Source: Pseudomonadota bacterium
GTDB taxonomy: Bacteria; Pseudomonadota; Gammaproteobacteria; Burkholderiales; Rhodocyclaceae
Length of the DNA stretch: 50,274 bases
Direction: 5' to 3'
Assembly: GCA_018262195.1 (NCBI GenBank)
Contig: JAGTRS010000028.1
Location: 1 to 50,274, forward strand
The notes beneath the pieces were generated by a model that saw only the letters and a program-made list of their open reading frames with translations, was not told where the DNA came from and ran no database searches. Position 1 is the first letter of the stretch, and the number at the start of each line of letters is the position of its first letter. The translations under genes and the position numbers were made by a program. This document shows positions 23,322-34,729 of this stretch, piece after piece.

Positions 23322-25298
23322 TCAATCCAGCAGGTGGCAGCTGACGGTATGGCTGGCTGAAATGTCGGTCACCTGTGGATAACGTTGACGACAAACATCC
23401 ATGGCCTGCGGGCAACGTGGATGGAAATGGCACCCCATCGGCGGATTGGCTGGCGACGGAGCCTCACCAGGCAACCGAATGGCTGCCGTTTGACCCTCGA
23501 GCCGCGGCACCGGAACCGCAGACAGCAGCGCCTTCGTATAAGGGTGCTGCGGTGAGCGCAGAATCTCTTCCGCCCTGCCCTGTTCGACGATACGCCCCAA
23601 ATACATCACGGCCACATCATGGGCCAGATATTCGACAACCGAAAAGTTGTGGGTAATGAACAGAAATGCGACACCCAATTCGCCCTGCAATTTCTTGAGC
23701 AGGTTCAATATCTGCGCCTGAACCGAAACATCCAGGGCCGAAGTCGGTTCATCGCAGATCAATAACTCGGGTTGCACTGCCAGCGCCCGTGCAATGGCGA
23801 TACGCTGGCGCTGGCCGCCAGAAAATTCGTGCGGATAGCGGTCGACTGCGTCGACCGGCAGGCCGACCTGAAGCAACAGTGCCGCAACAGCCGCTGTTTG
23901 CGCCGCCGCATCTGCTTCCACCCCAAGAGCCCCCATGCCTTCGGCGATGATTTCACCAACCCGCAGGCGCGGATTCAGCGAGGCAAACGGGTCCTGAAAA
24001 ACCATCTGCATGTGCCGCCGGACACTGCGCAGGCGCTTGCCCTTGAGGCCAACCAGCTCGCTTCCCCCCAGCCTGACACTGCCATCGGTCGGCTGGATCA
24101 GTTGCAGCAGCGCCTTGCCGACCGTCGTCTTGCCGCAGCCGGACTCGCCGACCAGAGCCAGCGTGCGCCCGGCAGAAATCGCCAGCGACACGCCATCGAC
24201 CGCCCGAACATGGCCAACAGTCCGCTGCAGGAACCCTTTGCGAATCGGAAAATGAACCTTTAGGTCGGCCACTTCGAGGAATGCCCTGCCCGGGTCGATC
24301 TCCAGTTCGCTGATGCTGTGCCCTGCGCCATTGCTCGCCACCGATTCGCCCTGCCAGTGACAGCGCACAGCATGACCTCCTGCCAATTCGCGCCACGACG
24401 GCGACTGTTCTCGGCAAACCGGCATCACGTTCTGACAACGATCGGCAAACCGGCAACCAGCCGGCATTGCTGCCAGGGAAGGCACCTGACCGGGTATCGT
24501 CATCAGCCGAGCCCCGCGCCGCGAAAGATCCGGTAGCGCTTCGAACAGGGCTTGCGTATAGGGATGGCGAGGCCGAGTGAAAAACTCCTCGCGGCTGGCC
24601 ACTTCGACCAGCTCGCCGGCATACATGACTCCGATGCGATGGGCCATACGGGCTACCACACCAAGATCATGAGTAATCAGCAGCATGCCCATACCGCGTT
24701 CGGCCTGCAATTTGGCCAGCAGATCGAGAATCTGCGCCTGGACGGTGACGTCGAGCGCGGTTGTCGGCTCGTCGGCAATCAGCAGCTCCGGCTCACCGGC
24801 CAGGGCGATGGCGATCATCACCCGCTGCTTCATGCCTCCCGAAAGCTGGAAGGGGTATTCGGTCAGCCGGCGCTCGGGGTCGGCGATGCCGACCTGGCGC
24901 AACAGGTCTATCATGCGCCCGGTCGCCGCCTCGCCACGCAGATCGAGGTGGCGTTCGAGTACTTCGCCGATTTGCCGGCCAACGGTGAGCACTGGATTCA
25001 GGCTGGTCGCCGGCTCCTGAAAGATCATCGCCATCCGACCGCCGCGGTAAGCTCGCATGTCGGCTTCCGAGAGTCTTAGCAGTTCCTCGCCATCCAGCGT
25101 GACCTTGCCGTTCAGGATTCGTCCAGCCGCCGGCAACAGCCGCATGATCCCCTGTGCTGTGGCCGACTTGCCGCAGCCCGATTCGCCAAGCAGGGCGAAA
25201 GTTTCGCCCTTGGCAATTTCAAAGGAAATACCGTCGACCGCAGCCAGCGTCTTTTTGCCGGCAGTGAAGCCGAGGCGGAGGTTTTCGACCTTCAACAT
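23322..25298 (-). CDS. yejF: Dipeptide/oligopeptide ABC transporter, fused double ATP-binding protein
   Basis: 658 residues with two complete ABC ATPase domains in tandem. The first has Walker A GESGCGKS (38-45) and signature LSGGMKQR; the second has GESGCGKTT and FSGGQRQR. Each is followed by an oligopeptide-transporter C-terminal cysteine motif (CRFADRCQNVMPVCR; CHFHPRCPQAMDVC). This is the YejF-type architecture that powers peptide import, as with microcin C uptake in E. coli. It is the last gene of a three-gene operon; its start adjoins the stop of the yejE-like permease. It ends two bases from convergent mltD without a clear terminator between. Confidence 0.92.
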   Translation of the reverse strand: MLKVENLRLGFTAGKKTLAAVDGISFEIAKGETFALLGESGCGKSATAQGIMRLLPAAGRILNGKVTLDGEELLRLSEADMRAYRGGRMAMIFQEPATSLNPVLTVGRQIGEVLERHLDLRGEAATGRMIDLLRQVGIADPERRLTEYPFQLSGGMKQRVMIAIALAGEPELLIADEPTTALDVTVQAQILDLLAKLQAERGMGMLLITHDLGVVARMAHRIGVMYAGELVEVASREEFFTRPRHPYTQALFEALPDLSRRGARLMTIPGQVPSLAAMPAGCRFADRCQNVMPVCREQSPSWRELAGGHAVRCHWQGESVASNGAGHSISELEIDPGRAFLEVADLKVHFPIRKGFLQRTVGHVRAVDGVSLAISAGRTLALVGESGCGKTTVGKALLQLIQPTDGSVRLGGSELVGLKGKRLRSVRRHMQMVFQDPFASLNPRLRVGEIIAEGMGALGVEADAAAQTAAVAALLLQVGLPVDAVDRYPHEFSGGQRQRIAIARALAVQPELLICDEPTSALDVSVQAQILNLLKKLQGELGVAFLFITHNFSVVEYLAHDVAVMYLGRIVEQGRAEEILRSPQHPYTKALLSAVPVPRLEGQTAAIRLPGEAPSPANPPMGCHFHPRCPQAMDVCRQRYPQVTDISASHTVSCHLLD

Positions 25299-26705
25299 TT
25301 ACGCAGCCCTCGGGTCGAACGCGTCGCGGACCGCGTCGGCGAACAGGTTGGCCGCCAGCACGAGGATGAACATCGCCGAGAAGGCAGCGGCCAGCGACCA
25401 CCACACCACCGGCTCGCGGCCGAGTTCCATGCGCGCGTTGTTGATCATGGTGCCGAAGCTGGTCATCGTCGGATCGACGCCGATGCCGACGTAAGACAGC
25501 ACGGCTTCGGCGAGCACCAGCCCGGAAAAGTCCATGACCAGCGCAATGATGACGATGTGCATCAGGTTGGGCAGGATGTGGCGGATGATGATGCGCCAGC
25601 TCGAGACCCCGAAGGCCTGCGCCGCCTGGATGTATTCGAGTTCGCGCAGCTTCAGCGTCTCGCCCCGCAGCAGCCTACACAACCCTGTCCAACTGGTAAT
25701 ACCAAGGATGAAGCAGAGCGCCAGCAGGCGCAGGTCGGCCCGTTCGGCGGCGGTCGAGAACCACTGCGGATGGGTGTCGATCACCACCTGCATCATGAGC
25801 ACGGCAGCGGCAATCAGCAACACGCCGGGGATCGAATTGAGCACGGTGTAGATGTACTGGATCACGTCATCGATCCAGCCGCAGAAATAGCCGGCGACGA
25901 TGCCAAGCATCACTGCCACCGGCAGCATGACCAGGGTCGTGACCAGACCGATGATCAGGCCGGTACGCACACTTTTGAGGATTTGGTAGAGCACATCCTG
26001 TCCGACCTTGTCGGTACCGAAAACATGGTATTGCCCAGCCAGCCAGAATAGCGGTACGGCAAACAGCAGCATCAGGCCGAGCGTGACCAGCACGGCATTC
26101 CAGGCGAAGACCGTCTCTCCACGCCAGATTCTTTGCCATCCCGAAGTTTCGCCACCTGGCGTAGCGCGCCCGACCGCCGCCGAGGCAATGCCCACGAGCA
26201 TCAACCAGCCAACAAAACTCAGCCCCGCGGCGCGGAAGGCCGTAAAGCCGGCGTCGGCCGCCACCTCATCCTCACGTTCGCCCAGATGTTTGCCACCATG
26301 CTTGAGGCGCGGATATTCGCGCACCGAACCCTTGCCCGGGACATCGAAGGTTTCCTTGGCGTAAAGCCGGGTGGCAAATGGCTCGGAGTAGGTTTTTTCA
26401 TTGCGCGAGCGCAATGGTTCAGCCAAGGCATCGAGCACAGAGAGCACCTCGACCGCGTAGGTCACTTTCTGACCGGGCTTGCCGTCAAGCTGCACACGAT
26501 AATGCAGCGAGTCGAGCAAACCAATGATGATGAACGCCAGCAGTACAGTCGCTGAAGCCATGCCTACCCGATTGGCGCCAACCCGGCGCCAGGCCGCGAG
26601 CAGCGGCGGATTCCTGGCGATCAGCCAGCCAACGCCAACACCGGCTGCCACCAGCAACCAGATCAGCACATCCGACCAGAGCACGACGATCTGAAAGCCC
26701 ATCAT
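25299..26705 (-). CDS. yejE: Peptide ABC transporter permease, YejE type
   Basis: 468 residues, an inner-membrane permease of the DppC/OppC family. It has an N-terminal membrane span, a second near residue 50, and an unusually long periplasmic region (about 70-160). This is followed by the core of five to six spans. The EAA-like loop is visible as ALVMDFSGLVLAEAVLSYVGIGVDP near the C-terminus. Length and the extra N-terminal region match YejE rather than the ~300-residue DppC. The ATG overlaps the yejB stop by four bases; yejF follows at once. Confidence 0.9.
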   Translation of the reverse strand: MMGFQIVVLWSDVLIWLLVAAGVGVGWLIARNPPLLAAWRRVGANRVGMASATVLLAFIIIGLLDSLHYRVQLDGKPGQKVTYAVEVLSVLDALAEPLRSRNEKTYSEPFATRLYAKETFDVPGKGSVREYPRLKHGGKHLGEREDEVAADAGFTAFRAAGLSFVGWLMLVGIASAAVGRATPGGETSGWQRIWRGETVFAWNAVLVTLGLMLLFAVPLFWLAGQYHVFGTDKVGQDVLYQILKSVRTGLIIGLVTTLVMLPVAVMLGIVAGYFCGWIDDVIQYIYTVLNSIPGVLLIAAAVLMMQVVIDTHPQWFSTAAERADLRLLALCFILGITSWTGLCRLLRGETLKLRELEYIQAAQAFGVSSWRIIIRHILPNLMHIVIIALVMDFSGLVLAEAVLSYVGIGVDPTMTSFGTMINNARMELGREPVVWWSLAAAFSAMFILVLAANLFADAVRDAFDPRAA

Positions 26706-27679
26706 TCGAAACGGATCCGTGGATCAACCAGCGTGTAGGAAATGTCGGTCAGGATCAGACCGACGATATAGAGCACCGAACCGATGAAGACCATCGAGCG
26801 CACCACGGCAAAATCCTGGGCATTGATGGCATCGATGGTGTAGCTGCCGAGGCCGGGAATGCCGAAGAAGGACTCCGTCAGCAGCGATCCCATGAAGAGC
26901 AGCGGAATGACCACGACAACGCCGGTCAGAATGGGAATCAGCGCATTGCGCAGCACGTGGCGGAAGAACACCACCGTTTCCGGCAGCCCCTTGGCCCGGG
27001 CCGTACGCACGTAATCCTTGCCAACCTCTTCGAGGAAAATTGTCCGGTACCAGCGCGTCGAGGAACCGATGCTGGAAACCACCCCGATCACCACCGGCAG
27101 AATCAGGAAGCGCCAGGCCTCCAGCCCCGCTCCGAAACCGGAAATCGGCACCAGCCGCCAGATCTTGCTGATCAGGTACTGCCCGCCGATGATGTAGAAC
27201 AAGCCGGAGATGGACATCATCGCCACGCACAGCACGACACCCCAGAAATCGAAAGCTGTAGCCCGGAAAAAGGCCAGGGTCAGGGCAAAAGTGACCGTAA
27301 CGAGCAAGCCCAGAATAAAGGTCGGCAGCGCGATCGCCAACGATGGCCCCATGCGGCCGCTGATCTCCCGGGCAATATCCCGGCCATCCTCGGCACGACC
27401 AAAATCGCCCACGAACATGCGCGCCGATTTCTGGAAAAACACGGTATCGGTGACCGTCGCCAGCCCGGCTGCCTCGGCATTGAACAACAAAGGCTTGTCG
27501 TAGCCGCGTTCGACTTTCCATTTCTGAATTGCTTCCGGCGTCACCCGCTTCACCCCGAGCTGCATTCGCGCCATGTCGTCCGGCGTATTAACCACAAAGA
27601 AAAGGGCAAAGGTGATGAGATTCACACCGATCAGGATCGGCAGGGCGTAAAGAAGGCGGCGAACGATGTAAGCAAGCAT
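26702..27679 (-). CDS. yejB: Peptide ABC transporter permease, YejB type
   Basis: 325 residues, a DppB/OppB-family permease with the N-terminal MLAYIVRRLLYALPILIGVNLITFALFF span. The EAA-type loop DYVRTARAKGLPETVVFFRHVLRNALIP follows, then a GSLLTESFFGIPGLGSYTIDAI segment. It is first in the yejB-yejE-yejF operon. No periplasmic substrate-binding protein (yejA) precedes it: upstream lie about 200 gene-free bases and a tRNA-Ser. The binding protein must be encoded elsewhere or be shared. Confidence 0.92.
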   Translation of the reverse strand: MLAYIVRRLLYALPILIGVNLITFALFFVVNTPDDMARMQLGVKRVTPEAIQKWKVERGYDKPLLFNAEAAGLATVTDTVFFQKSARMFVGDFGRAEDGRDIAREISGRMGPSLAIALPTFILGLLVTVTFALTLAFFRATAFDFWGVVLCVAMMSISGLFYIIGGQYLISKIWRLVPISGFGAGLEAWRFLILPVVIGVVSSIGSSTRWYRTIFLEEVGKDYVRTARAKGLPETVVFFRHVLRNALIPILTGVVVVIPLLFMGSLLTESFFGIPGLGSYTIDAINAQDFAVVRSMVFIGSVLYIVGLILTDISYTLVDPRIRFE

Positions 27680-27893
27680 TGCCCCGATTATGCCAAGAGC
27701 CGGCCGTAAGTGCTAAGTCGATGCAGTCAGGAAGAACACAAAGCTTTACATACCGCTGACAAAGACAATTTTAAGCGTCGGTTATACTGCGCCCGATCCG
27801 AAGGCGACCAGGACAACAAGTCCGCCGACCCAATAGAAAAAGCCACATATCCAAGTCGTTGTTTTGACGTAAATAATGTGGCTTATTCAGGTG

Positions 27894-27982
<89 letters not shown>

Positions 27983-28009
27983 GCAGCGGCCGGGATAATA
28001 GCACAACTG

Positions 28010-29548
28010 ATGTACTGGATAAAACGACTATTACTGTTGGCAGCATCCCTGATCGCCGCTGGTTGCGGCGAGGGTGGACCATTGCCGTTTCCGACGCCGG
28101 GACAGCATGATCTGATCGTTCTGACCCGTCCGGGCCTGCTTACTTATTCCACGGACGACAACGGCAACCCGAGCGGTATCGAATACGATTTGACCCAAAC
28201 CTTTGCTCAGGAACTCGGTGTCGGCGTCAGATATGTCGTTGCCGAGCCGGAAGAACTGGCAGCACAACTGGCCGAGAGCAAGTATCACCTTGCCGCCGCC
28301 TGGCTCTCGCCGATAGCCAGCAGCACCATCCAGGCAACGCCTGCCATTTTTCAGACGCGTGACATTCTTGTCCAGCACGAAGCCTCGTTACCGTTGACCG
28401 AACGCTCGCAACTGGCGGGCAAGACAGTTCATGTCATGGCCGGCACGCGCCAGGCCCAAACGCTGGCCAGCCTGGCCCGGGAAATACCGGGGCTCAAGGT
28501 CGTTGAAGTTGGCCAGGGCGACATCATCGACCTGCTGGAAAAGCTCGGCAATCGTCGAATCGACTACGCAGCGATTGATGAAGGTTTCGAGGATATCGCC
28601 GACCAATACGTCCCGAACCTGCTTACCACGCTGACGCTTAGCGAAACCCAGCCGGTGGTCTGGTTGCTCGGCCAGCATCCGAATGCCGAACTCAAGGCCC
28701 GCCTTGATGCCTTCATCGAACGGGTGCAGCACGACGGTACATTGGCCCGTCTGGAGGACCGCTATCTGGGCCATGTCCGCCGCCTTACCCAGGCCGATAT
28801 CATCAAATTTCTCGGCGAGATCGAAATCACCCTCCCCAAGTTCCGCAAGTATTTCCAGGCGGCGCAGGCACTGACCGGCATCGATTGGCGACTTCTGGCA
28901 GCGGTGGCCTATCACGAGTCGCACTGGGATCCGAACGCGACCAGCTATACCAATGTGCGCGGCATCATGATGCTGACCGAAGATACGGCTGACCGACTTG
29001 AAGTCAGCAATCGCCTGGACCCCAGCGAAAGCATCCTGGCTGGCGCCCGCTACATCAACATCCTGAAGGAACAGTTGCCGGAAGAAACCGAGGAGCCGGA
29101 TCGCACCTGGCTGGCCCTGGCAGCCTACAACATCGGCCCCGGTCACTTCAATGCTGCACGGACGCTGGCCAAGCAGCAGAAGGCCGACCCCAACGCCTGG
29201 TACGAGATGAAACGCATCCTGCCCAAGCTGTCGCAGCCCAAGGTTTACCAGCAATTGAAGACTGGCCGGGCACGTGGTGGCGAAGCGGTGATTCTGGTCG
29301 AGAACATTCGCAGCTACTACGACATCCTGCAGCGCAATACTGCGCCCTTCGGACCGACGCCGGCAGCCGCCGAAAGCCTGAAACGCCTGGTTGCTGAGGT
29401 TGAAGAACGCCGCAAGGCCTACGTCAAGAAGATGACCGCATCACGGTCCATCACGGCCACCGACAACGACGATGTTTCAACGCCCGGACTGAGGCTGCCG
29501 ACCATCGAACCGGACAAGCACTCGACCCGGTCAGCGGAAAACGAATAA
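28010..29548 (+). CDS. mltF: Membrane-bound lytic murein transglycosylase F
   Basis: MltF is an outer-membrane lipoprotein that cleaves peptidoglycan glycan strands. The N-terminus is a lipoprotein signal with lipobox LIAAGC (Cys at about 19). Residues ~35-265 form a periplasmic solute-binding-protein-type (SBP_bac_3) regulatory domain: LIVLTRPGLLTYS, then GIEYDLTQTFAQELG. Residues ~285-450 form the SLT domain with the catalytic Glu in AVAYHESHWDPNATS and ALAAYNIGPGHF. Length 512 is normal. The start is 27 bases from tRNA-Ser on the opposite strand, so the promoter must lie in or over that tRNA gene. Confidence 0.94.
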   Translation: MYWIKRLLLLAASLIAAGCGEGGPLPFPTPGQHDLIVLTRPGLLTYSTDDNGNPSGIEYDLTQTFAQELGVGVRYVVAEPEELAAQLAESKYHLAAAWLSPIASSTIQATPAIFQTRDILVQHEASLPLTERSQLAGKTVHVMAGTRQAQTLASLAREIPGLKVVEVGQGDIIDLLEKLGNRRIDYAAIDEGFEDIADQYVPNLLTTLTLSETQPVVWLLGQHPNAELKARLDAFIERVQHDGTLARLEDRYLGHVRRLTQADIIKFLGEIEITLPKFRKYFQAAQALTGIDWRLLAAVAYHESHWDPNATSYTNVRGIMMLTEDTADRLEVSNRLDPSESILAGARYINILKEQLPEETEEPDRTWLALAAYNIGPGHFNAARTLAKQQKADPNAWYEMKRILPKLSQPKVYQQLKTGRARGGEAVILVENIRSYYDILQRNTAPFGPTPAAAESLKRLVAEVEERRKAYVKKMTASRSITATDNDDVSTPGLRLPTIEPDKHSTRSAENE

Positions 29549-29592
29549 GGGGTTGCCACCCGCACCGAGGCGCGGGCGGCGATCAGCTTTGA

Positions 29593-30945
<1,353 letters not shown>

Positions 30946-31080
30946 TTATACGCGAGGCACCAGCGGTGCCGCCCTACCGCTGCGCGCTGTGCAACCCTTC
31001 GCCCCAACGGGTAGCAAAGCGCTGGCGCACCGCCCGGTGCTGGCGCCCCCATCAGCAATTGACTATATTCGCAGCCTGAC

Positions 31081-32787
31081 ATGCAGTTTTCCGGCCCCTC
31101 CTCCCTCCTGCCCGCCTGGCTGCGCAACTATGCGCGCCCGCACCTGGCTGACGATGTCGTCGCCGGGCTGATCGTCGCCGTGCTGGCCCTGCCGCAAAGC
31201 CTTGCCTACGCGCTGCTCGCCGGCTTGCCACCGCAGGCCGGGCTGTACGTCAGCATCCTTCCTGCCCTGGCCTACGCCTGGGTCGGCAGTTCAATGGTTC
31301 AGGCCGTCGGGCCGGTGGCGATCACCTCGATCATGACGCTGACCGTGCTGGCGCCGCTCGCCGTGCCGCAATCGCCGGAATACGTCACGCTCGCCGCCAG
31401 CCTGTCGCTGCTCACCGGCGCCCTGCTGGTGCTGGCCAGCCTGCTGCGCCTTGGTTTCCTCGCCCAGCTGCTGAGCCGGCCGGTGACACAGGGTTTCCTG
31501 ACCGGATCGGCGATTCTGATCGTCGCCAGCCAGGCCCACCACGTCTTCGGCGTCGAGCGTCCGACCGAACTGCCCGATTTCTTCCGGCACCTGCTGGCCG
31601 GCCAGTTATCACCGACCGCCCAGCTCGGCATCGCCTGCCTGCTCGCCATGGCCTTCAACCGCTACGCGCTCAGTACAGTGCTTGCCCGCCTGGGCATTCC
31701 TGAACGGGCAGCCGGCTTCGTCGTCCGGCTGATGCCGCTCGTCATCGTCGGGCTGGCTACGCTGGCTGTCATCCGCCTCGGCCTCGCCGAACAGGGCGTC
31801 ACCATCGTCGGCGCCATCCAGAGCGGCTTGCCGGCCCTGCACTGGGTCTGGCCGACCGAGACGACGCTCGGCCAGTTGGCCCTGCCGGCGCTGATCATGG
31901 CGCTGGTCGGCATGGTGCAGAACATCGCCATGGCGCAGGCGCTGGCCATCCAGCGGCGCGAGCGGGTCAGCGCCAATCGCGAGATTCTCGGCCTTGGCGT
32001 CGCCAACATGGTCGCCGCCGTTCATGGCGGCATGCCGGTCGGCGGCGGCGTCTCGCGCACGGCGCTCAACGTCTCGGCCGGCGCCCGCACGCCGCTGGCC
32101 AGCATGATCACCGCCGCCGGCATGGCCGCCATCGTCCTTGCCGCCGCGCCGGCCTTCGCCAGCCTGCCTCTTGCCGCGCTGGGGGCGACGATCATGGTCG
32201 CAGCGTTTTCGATGATCGACTTCAAATCGCTGCGCACCGCCTGGGCCTACGACAGGATTGACGCCGCCTCCTGGCTGGGCACCGCCGGTGGCGTGCTCTT
32301 CCTCGGGCTGGAAGCCGGCATCGCCATAGGCATCGCGCTGTCGCTGATCGCCCTGATCGTCCGCGCCAGCACGCCACATATCGCCCGACTCGGGCGGCTA
32401 CCGGGCAGCGAACATTTCCGCAACGTCGAACGTCACACCGTCGATACCCTGCCGCAGGCGCTCTTCCTGCGTATCGACGAGAGCCTGTTCTTCGGCAACC
32501 TCGCCGCCGTCGAAAGCCGCCTAGCCGCCGAACTGGCCCAGGCGCCGCAATTGCGCCACGTCGTGCTGGTGATGAGCGCAATCAATCGGGTGGACACGAC
32601 GGCGATGGAAACCCTGTGCGACATCAACCGCAACCTGAGCGAACAAGGCATTGCACTGCATCTGGCGGAAATCAAGGGCCCGGTACAGGATCGCCTGAAG
32701 CGCTCCCCGCTCTGGCCGGCCCTCAACGGGCAGGTTTTCCTCTCGGCCAATGAGGCCTTCGAAGCGCTACAGCAGGCCGCAGGTTAA
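31081..32787 (+). CDS. SulP family anion/sulfate permease with STAS domain
   Basis: 568 residues. An inner-membrane transporter with 10-12 hydrophobic segments (about 25-415) starts with the SulP hallmark ADDVVAGLIVAVLALPQSLAYALLAGLPPQAGLY, followed by an NMVAAVHGGMPVGGGVSRTALN region. A cytoplasmic STAS domain (about 440-560) contains LFLRIDESLFFGNLAAVE and VVLVMSAINRVDTTAMETL. Family members move sulfate, bicarbonate or other anions, usually with H+ or Na+. The substrate here cannot be told; no cys or carbonic-anhydrase gene is adjacent. The stop overlaps the stop of the convergent DUF4126 gene by four bases. Confidence 0.92.
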   Translation: MQFSGPSSLLPAWLRNYARPHLADDVVAGLIVAVLALPQSLAYALLAGLPPQAGLYVSILPALAYAWVGSSMVQAVGPVAITSIMTLTVLAPLAVPQSPEYVTLAASLSLLTGALLVLASLLRLGFLAQLLSRPVTQGFLTGSAILIVASQAHHVFGVERPTELPDFFRHLLAGQLSPTAQLGIACLLAMAFNRYALSTVLARLGIPERAAGFVVRLMPLVIVGLATLAVIRLGLAEQGVTIVGAIQSGLPALHWVWPTETTLGQLALPALIMALVGMVQNIAMAQALAIQRRERVSANREILGLGVANMVAAVHGGMPVGGGVSRTALNVSAGARTPLASMITAAGMAAIVLAAAPAFASLPLAALGATIMVAAFSMIDFKSLRTAWAYDRIDAASWLGTAGGVLFLGLEAGIAIGIALSLIALIVRASTPHIARLGRLPGSEHFRNVERHTVDTLPQALFLRIDESLFFGNLAAVESRLAAELAQAPQLRHVVLVMSAINRVDTTAMETLCDINRNLSEQGIALHLAEIKGPVQDRLKRSPLWPALNGQVFLSANEAFEALQQAAG

Positions 32788-33374
32788 ATAACTGGCGCGG
32801 CCTTGCGCCCAAACAGCCGACGCAGCAGCCCGGCCACGCGATAGATCAGATAGCCGGTAACGATCAGGAACGCCGCCAACAGGCCGAGAAAGACTGCCGG
32901 CGAGGCCAGCATGGCCCACAACCCGCCGAGCACCATGCCCTCCTCCGAGAACGAGGCCAACCAGTTCGAGAACGGCTCCGGAGAGGTATTGATTGCCAGC
33001 CGGCTGCCTGCCTTGGCGAAATGTGTACCGGCCGTGATCGTGCCGCCGATCAGCCCGGCCGCCACGCTCCATGCCGGATCGACCTCGCCCATGGCAAAGG
33101 CCGCCAGCAGCGCGCCAGCCGGAATGCGGATGAAGGTCTGGAAGCTGTCCCACAGCGAATCGAAAGCCGGAATCTTGTCAGCGATCAGCTCGGCGAAGGC
33201 CATGATGCCGGCAACGCCGATGACCAGCGGATTCTGCAGCACCGACAAGGTTTCCGGCAGATGCAGGTAGCCGAGATAAGAGAGCGCACCGGCCAGAAAT
33301 ACCACCAGATACATCCGCAAACCGCTGGCCCAGGCCAGGCCGGCCGATAGTGCAATGGTCTGCAGCATGTCCAT
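32784..33374 (-). CDS. DUF4126 family membrane protein
   Basis: 196 residues with about five hydrophobic segments. The N-terminal IALSAGLAWASGLRMYLVVFLAG and the central GVAGIMAFAELIADKIPAFDSLWD (acidic residues after a hydrophobic span) are diagnostic of DUF4126. AGLIGGTITAGTHFAKAGSR follows, then a C-terminal span ending in a basic tail. The biochemical function is unknown. It ends convergently with the SulP gene and begins 35 bases downstream of rarA on the same strand, so it may be co-transcribed with rarA. Confidence 0.85.
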   Translation of the reverse strand: MDMLQTIALSAGLAWASGLRMYLVVFLAGALSYLGYLHLPETLSVLQNPLVIGVAGIMAFAELIADKIPAFDSLWDSFQTFIRIPAGALLAAFAMGEVDPAWSVAAGLIGGTITAGTHFAKAGSRLAINTSPEPFSNWLASFSEEGMVLGGLWAMLASPAVFLGLLAAFLIVTGYLIYRVAGLLRRLFGRKAAPVI

Positions 33375-33409
33375 GGTGCGCTAGATACCCGTGCCCGACA
33401 AAGCAGCCG

Positions 33410-34723
33410 TCACTTCTTGCCGGCCTTGCGGTCGAGATCGCGCAGATGGTCGAGCTTCTGGCCAATCTGCCCTTCCAGCCCGCGCGGCGTCGGCTCATAC
33501 CAGTGCGGCTCGGCCATGCCGTCCGGCAGGTAGGTTTCGCCCGCCGCATAGGCCTCCGGCTCGTCGTGGGCGTAGCGGTATTCCTTGCCGTAGCCGAGTT
33601 CCTTCATCAGCTTGGTCGGCGCGTTGCGCAGATGCACCGGCACCGGCCGCGAACCGTCCTGCTTCACGAAGGCGCGCGCGGCGTTGTAGGCCATGTAACC
33701 AGCGTTGGACTTGGCGGCGACGGCCAGATAGGTCACCGCTTGGGCCAGCGCCAGTTCGCCCTCGGGGCTACCCAGGCGTTCGTAGGTTTCGGCCGCATCG
33801 TTGGCGATCTGCATGGCGCGAGGATCGGCCAGGCCGATGTCTTCCCAGGCCATGCGAATGATGCGCCGGGCCAGGTAGCGAGGATCGGCACCGCCGTCGA
33901 GCATGCGGCAAAACCAGTAGAGCGCGCCGTCCGGACTGGAACCGCGCACCGACTTGTGCAGGGCCGAAATCTGGTCATAGAAGGCATCGCCCCCCTTGTC
34001 GAAACGGCGCAGGTTCTGCGCCATCGTCGCCTCGATGAAGGCGCCGTCGACCGTCGCCAGCTTGGCCGTGTGCGCTGCCGTACGCACCTGCTCGAGCAAG
34101 TTGAGCAGGCGTCGCGCATCGCCGTCAGCCAGACCGATCAGGCGCCCCTTGGCATCGTCGTCAAAGGCGAGGTCGGCCAACGCCGTATTGCGGGCGCGGT
34201 CGAACAAGGTGCCCATCTCGGCTTCGTCGAGCGACTTCAGCACATACACCGAGGCCCGCGAGAGCAGCGCCGAATTGACTTCGAACGAGGGGTTCTCGGT
34301 CGTCGCGCCAATGAAGGTGAACAAACCGGATTCGACAAAGGGCAGGAAGCCGTCCTGCTGTGCCTTGTTGAAGCGGTGGATTTCATCGACGAAGAGGATG
34401 GTCCGCCTGCCCTGCGCCCGCCACATCTCTGCCTGCGCCACCGCCTCGCGCACCTCCTTGATGCCGGAAAAGACAGCCGACAGTGCAATGAACTCGCACT
34501 GGAACTGCGTCGCCATCATCCGCGCCAGCGTCGTCTTGCCGACGCCCGGCGGCCCCCACAGGATCATCGAATGCGGCTGCCCGGATTCGAAAGCCAGCCG
34601 CAGCGGCTTGCCCGCCCCGAGCAGGTGCTGCTGGCCGATCACTTCGTCCGGCGTTTGCGGTCGCAGCTGCTCGGCAAGCGGGGCGTTCGCCTTATCCGGT
34701 GGCGAAGAAAACAGATCGCTCAT
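33410..34723 (-). CDS. rarA: Replication-associated recombination protein A (RarA/MgsA)
   Basis: A AAA+ ATPase of the RarA/WRNIP1 family, related to clamp loaders, that acts at stalled replication forks. The 437-residue product has Walker A GPPGVGKTT (57-65), Walker B TILFVDEIHRFN (about 109-120) and sensor 1 FIGATTENPSFEVN. Its C-terminal tetramerisation/helical domain holds the typical RMAWEDIGLADPRAMQ and ARAFVKQDGSRPVPVHLRNAPT. It begins seven bases after the lolA stop in the same direction, matching the common ftsK-lolA-rarA order. Confidence 0.96.
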   Translation of the reverse strand: MSDLFSSPPDKANAPLAEQLRPQTPDEVIGQQHLLGAGKPLRLAFESGQPHSMILWGPPGVGKTTLARMMATQFQCEFIALSAVFSGIKEVREAVAQAEMWRAQGRRTILFVDEIHRFNKAQQDGFLPFVESGLFTFIGATTENPSFEVNSALLSRASVYVLKSLDEAEMGTLFDRARNTALADLAFDDDAKGRLIGLADGDARRLLNLLEQVRTAAHTAKLATVDGAFIEATMAQNLRRFDKGGDAFYDQISALHKSVRGSSPDGALYWFCRMLDGGADPRYLARRIIRMAWEDIGLADPRAMQIANDAAETYERLGSPEGELALAQAVTYLAVAAKSNAGYMAYNAARAFVKQDGSRPVPVHLRNAPTKLMKELGYGKEYRYAHDEPEAYAAGETYLPDGMAEPHWYEPTPRGLEGQIGQKLDHLRDLDRKAGKK

Positions 34724-34729
34724 GCGAGT

